Source: Sutterella sp047777475 (GTDB taxonomy: Bacteria > Pseudomonadota > Gammaproteobacteria > Burkholderiales > Burkholderiaceae_F). From it: a DNA stretch of 64,000 bases. A program made the translations under genes and the position numbers. The notes beneath the pieces are model-generated. The model was not told where the DNA came from, did not search any database, and worked only from the letters and a program-made list of their open reading frames with translations. Location of the stretch: assembly GCA_047777475.1 (NCBI GenBank), contig JBKEET010000001.1, positions 62,001 through 126,000 on the forward strand. Reading direction: 5' to 3'. Shown here piece by piece: positions 63,397 to 64,000 of the stretch (position 1 is its first letter; each line of letters opens with the position of its first letter).

Positions 63397-63425
63397 TCAA
63401 ATTTGAATTTAAAATTTAAATTTGA
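63397..63425. promoter_or_regulatory. AT-rich palindrome, probable operator of the TetR-type regulator
   Basis: A 29-bp near-perfect inverted repeat, with outer arms TCAAATTT and AAATTTGA around an A/T core. It is centred between the divergent efflux operon and regulator gene, the usual place for a TetR-family operator. Confidence 0.65.
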
Positions 63426-63491
63426 CCGCTTGACGGGAGCGAGGGAAACTTTCGGGCGGGAGAATTTTTCTTTTTAAAACAAGGAGGCAGC

Positions 63492-64000
63492 ATGCCGCAG
63501 AGCGACATTGCCGAGCCGTTCGATTCGGGACGGCTCAGGGAATCGGCCACGAAGGACATCATCCTCAACGCCGCCGGACAGGTCTTCGCCGAGAAGGGCT
63601 TCGCCGAGGCGACGAGCAAGGAGATCTGCAGCCGCGCCGGCGTCAACGCGGCCGCCGTGAACTATTACTTCGGCGGCAAGGACGCGCTCTACAAGGAGGT
63701 CCTGCGGAAGGCCCACGACCAGATACTGAGCATGCAGTGGCTGAGCGCGGCGGCCGCCGACGAGAAGGTCCCGCCCGAGGAGAAGCTGCGCGACCTGATC
63801 CGCACCGTCAACCGCACGACGCTGCGGTCGCAGGATTCCTGGGGCATCCGCATCTTTTTCCGCGAGATCATCTCGCCCTCGAACTTCTTGGTTGAAAAGC
63901 TCCTCGAGGACATCCTCCCGAAGCGGGTGAGCGTGCGCAGGATCATCGCCGAGATCACGCACCTGCCCGAGGGGAGCCGCGACCTCGAGTGGGCCACGTC
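63492..64000 (+). CDS. TetR/AcrR family regulator (CecR-like), truncated by the window end
   Basis: The first 169 residues of a TetR-type repressor. The N-terminal HTH reads DIILNAAGQVFAEKGFAEAT followed by SKEICSRAGVNAAAVNYYFG and GKDALYKEVL. The ligand-binding part has DSWGIRIFFREIISPS, as in CecR (YbiH) proteins. AAGGAGG precedes the ATG. CecR homologues are encoded next to ybhGFSR in enterobacteria, which matches this operon. The reading frame is open at the right edge. Confidence 0.9.
   Translation, partial: MPQSDIAEPFDSGRLRESATKDIILNAAGQVFAEKGFAEATSKEICSRAGVNAAAVNYYFGGKDALYKEVLRKAHDQILSMQWLSAAAADEKVPPEEKLRDLIRTVNRTTLRSQDSWGIRIFFREIISPSNFLVEKLLEDILPKRVSVRRIIAEITHLPEGSRDLEWAT

Overview
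The window is high-GC chromosomal DNA from a Gram-negative bacterium: it encodes lipid A/Kdo enzymes (LpxK, KdsB, EptA), an outer-membrane efflux lipoprotein, and Tat-exported flavoproteins paired with tetraheme c-type cytochromes. The gene neighbourhoods (lpxK..Trm112-kdsB-adk next to xseA-sodB, ribF-ileS-lspA, rpmB-rpmG, tsaD/rpsU-yqeY) fit a betaproteobacterium of the order Burkholderiales. The many periplasmic flavin reductases with small tetraheme cytochromes suggest a gut Sutterellaceae-type anaerobe or microaerophile. That placement is inferred from content and gene order, not from a database search.

Layout. 1-7 kb: adk, kdsB (broken by one extra G in this sequence), a Trm112-like protein, a two-component system divergent from the phosphoethanolamine transferase eptA, then lpxK. 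7.1-7.8 kb: a gene-poor stretch with at least eight DnaA-box-like 9-mers and an AT-rich block, at a switch from leftward to rightward genes, so a candidate replication origin. 7.7-14.6 kb: xseA, sodB, clpS, a clpA with an unusually long acidic linker, a DUF2199 protein and a WG-repeat protein. 14.7-28.7 kb: mostly housekeeping (dut, coaBC, an AbgA-like hydrolase, a formyl-THF cyclo-ligase, a PpiC isomerase, lspA, ileS, ribF, purN, rsmB) with small accessory genes and two relics. 28.8-32.8 kb: two Tat-exported flavoproteins and a tetraheme cytochrome. 33-39 kb: a low-GC HNH nuclease gene, rpmG, rpmB, ispH, ybaK, tsaD, rpsU, yqeY and an LprI-like protein. 39.4-46.2 kb: a complete dipeptide-type ABC importer operon with an M20 amidohydrolase gene inside it.

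46.3-50.6 kb is a mobile-element scar zone. An IS3-family (IS150-like) element sits in a small decayed gene and is itself interrupted by an IS256-family element with 8-bp target duplications. Next comes a small orphan CRISPR array of five diverged repeats and a decayed IS256 transposase end. No cas genes are present.

50.9-56.8 kb is the most distinctive part: a three-gene cassette (Tat flavoprotein, tetraheme cytochrome c, cupin-AraC regulator) present twice in tandem. The cytochromes are almost identical, and both copies carry the same upstream sequence element at the same distance from the start codon. By eye, these flavoproteins lack the His and Arg that fumarate reductases use to bind and protonate substrate, so the electron acceptor is probably something else. 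56.8-64 kb is a YbhGFSR-like ABC efflux operon (HlyD protein, dual ATPase, NodT-type outer-membrane lipoprotein, two permeases) divergent from a CecR/TetR-type regulator, with an AT-rich palindrome between them. The outer-membrane gene is broken by a 61-bp insertion bounded by a 28-bp direct repeat. No rRNA or tRNA gene was recognised.
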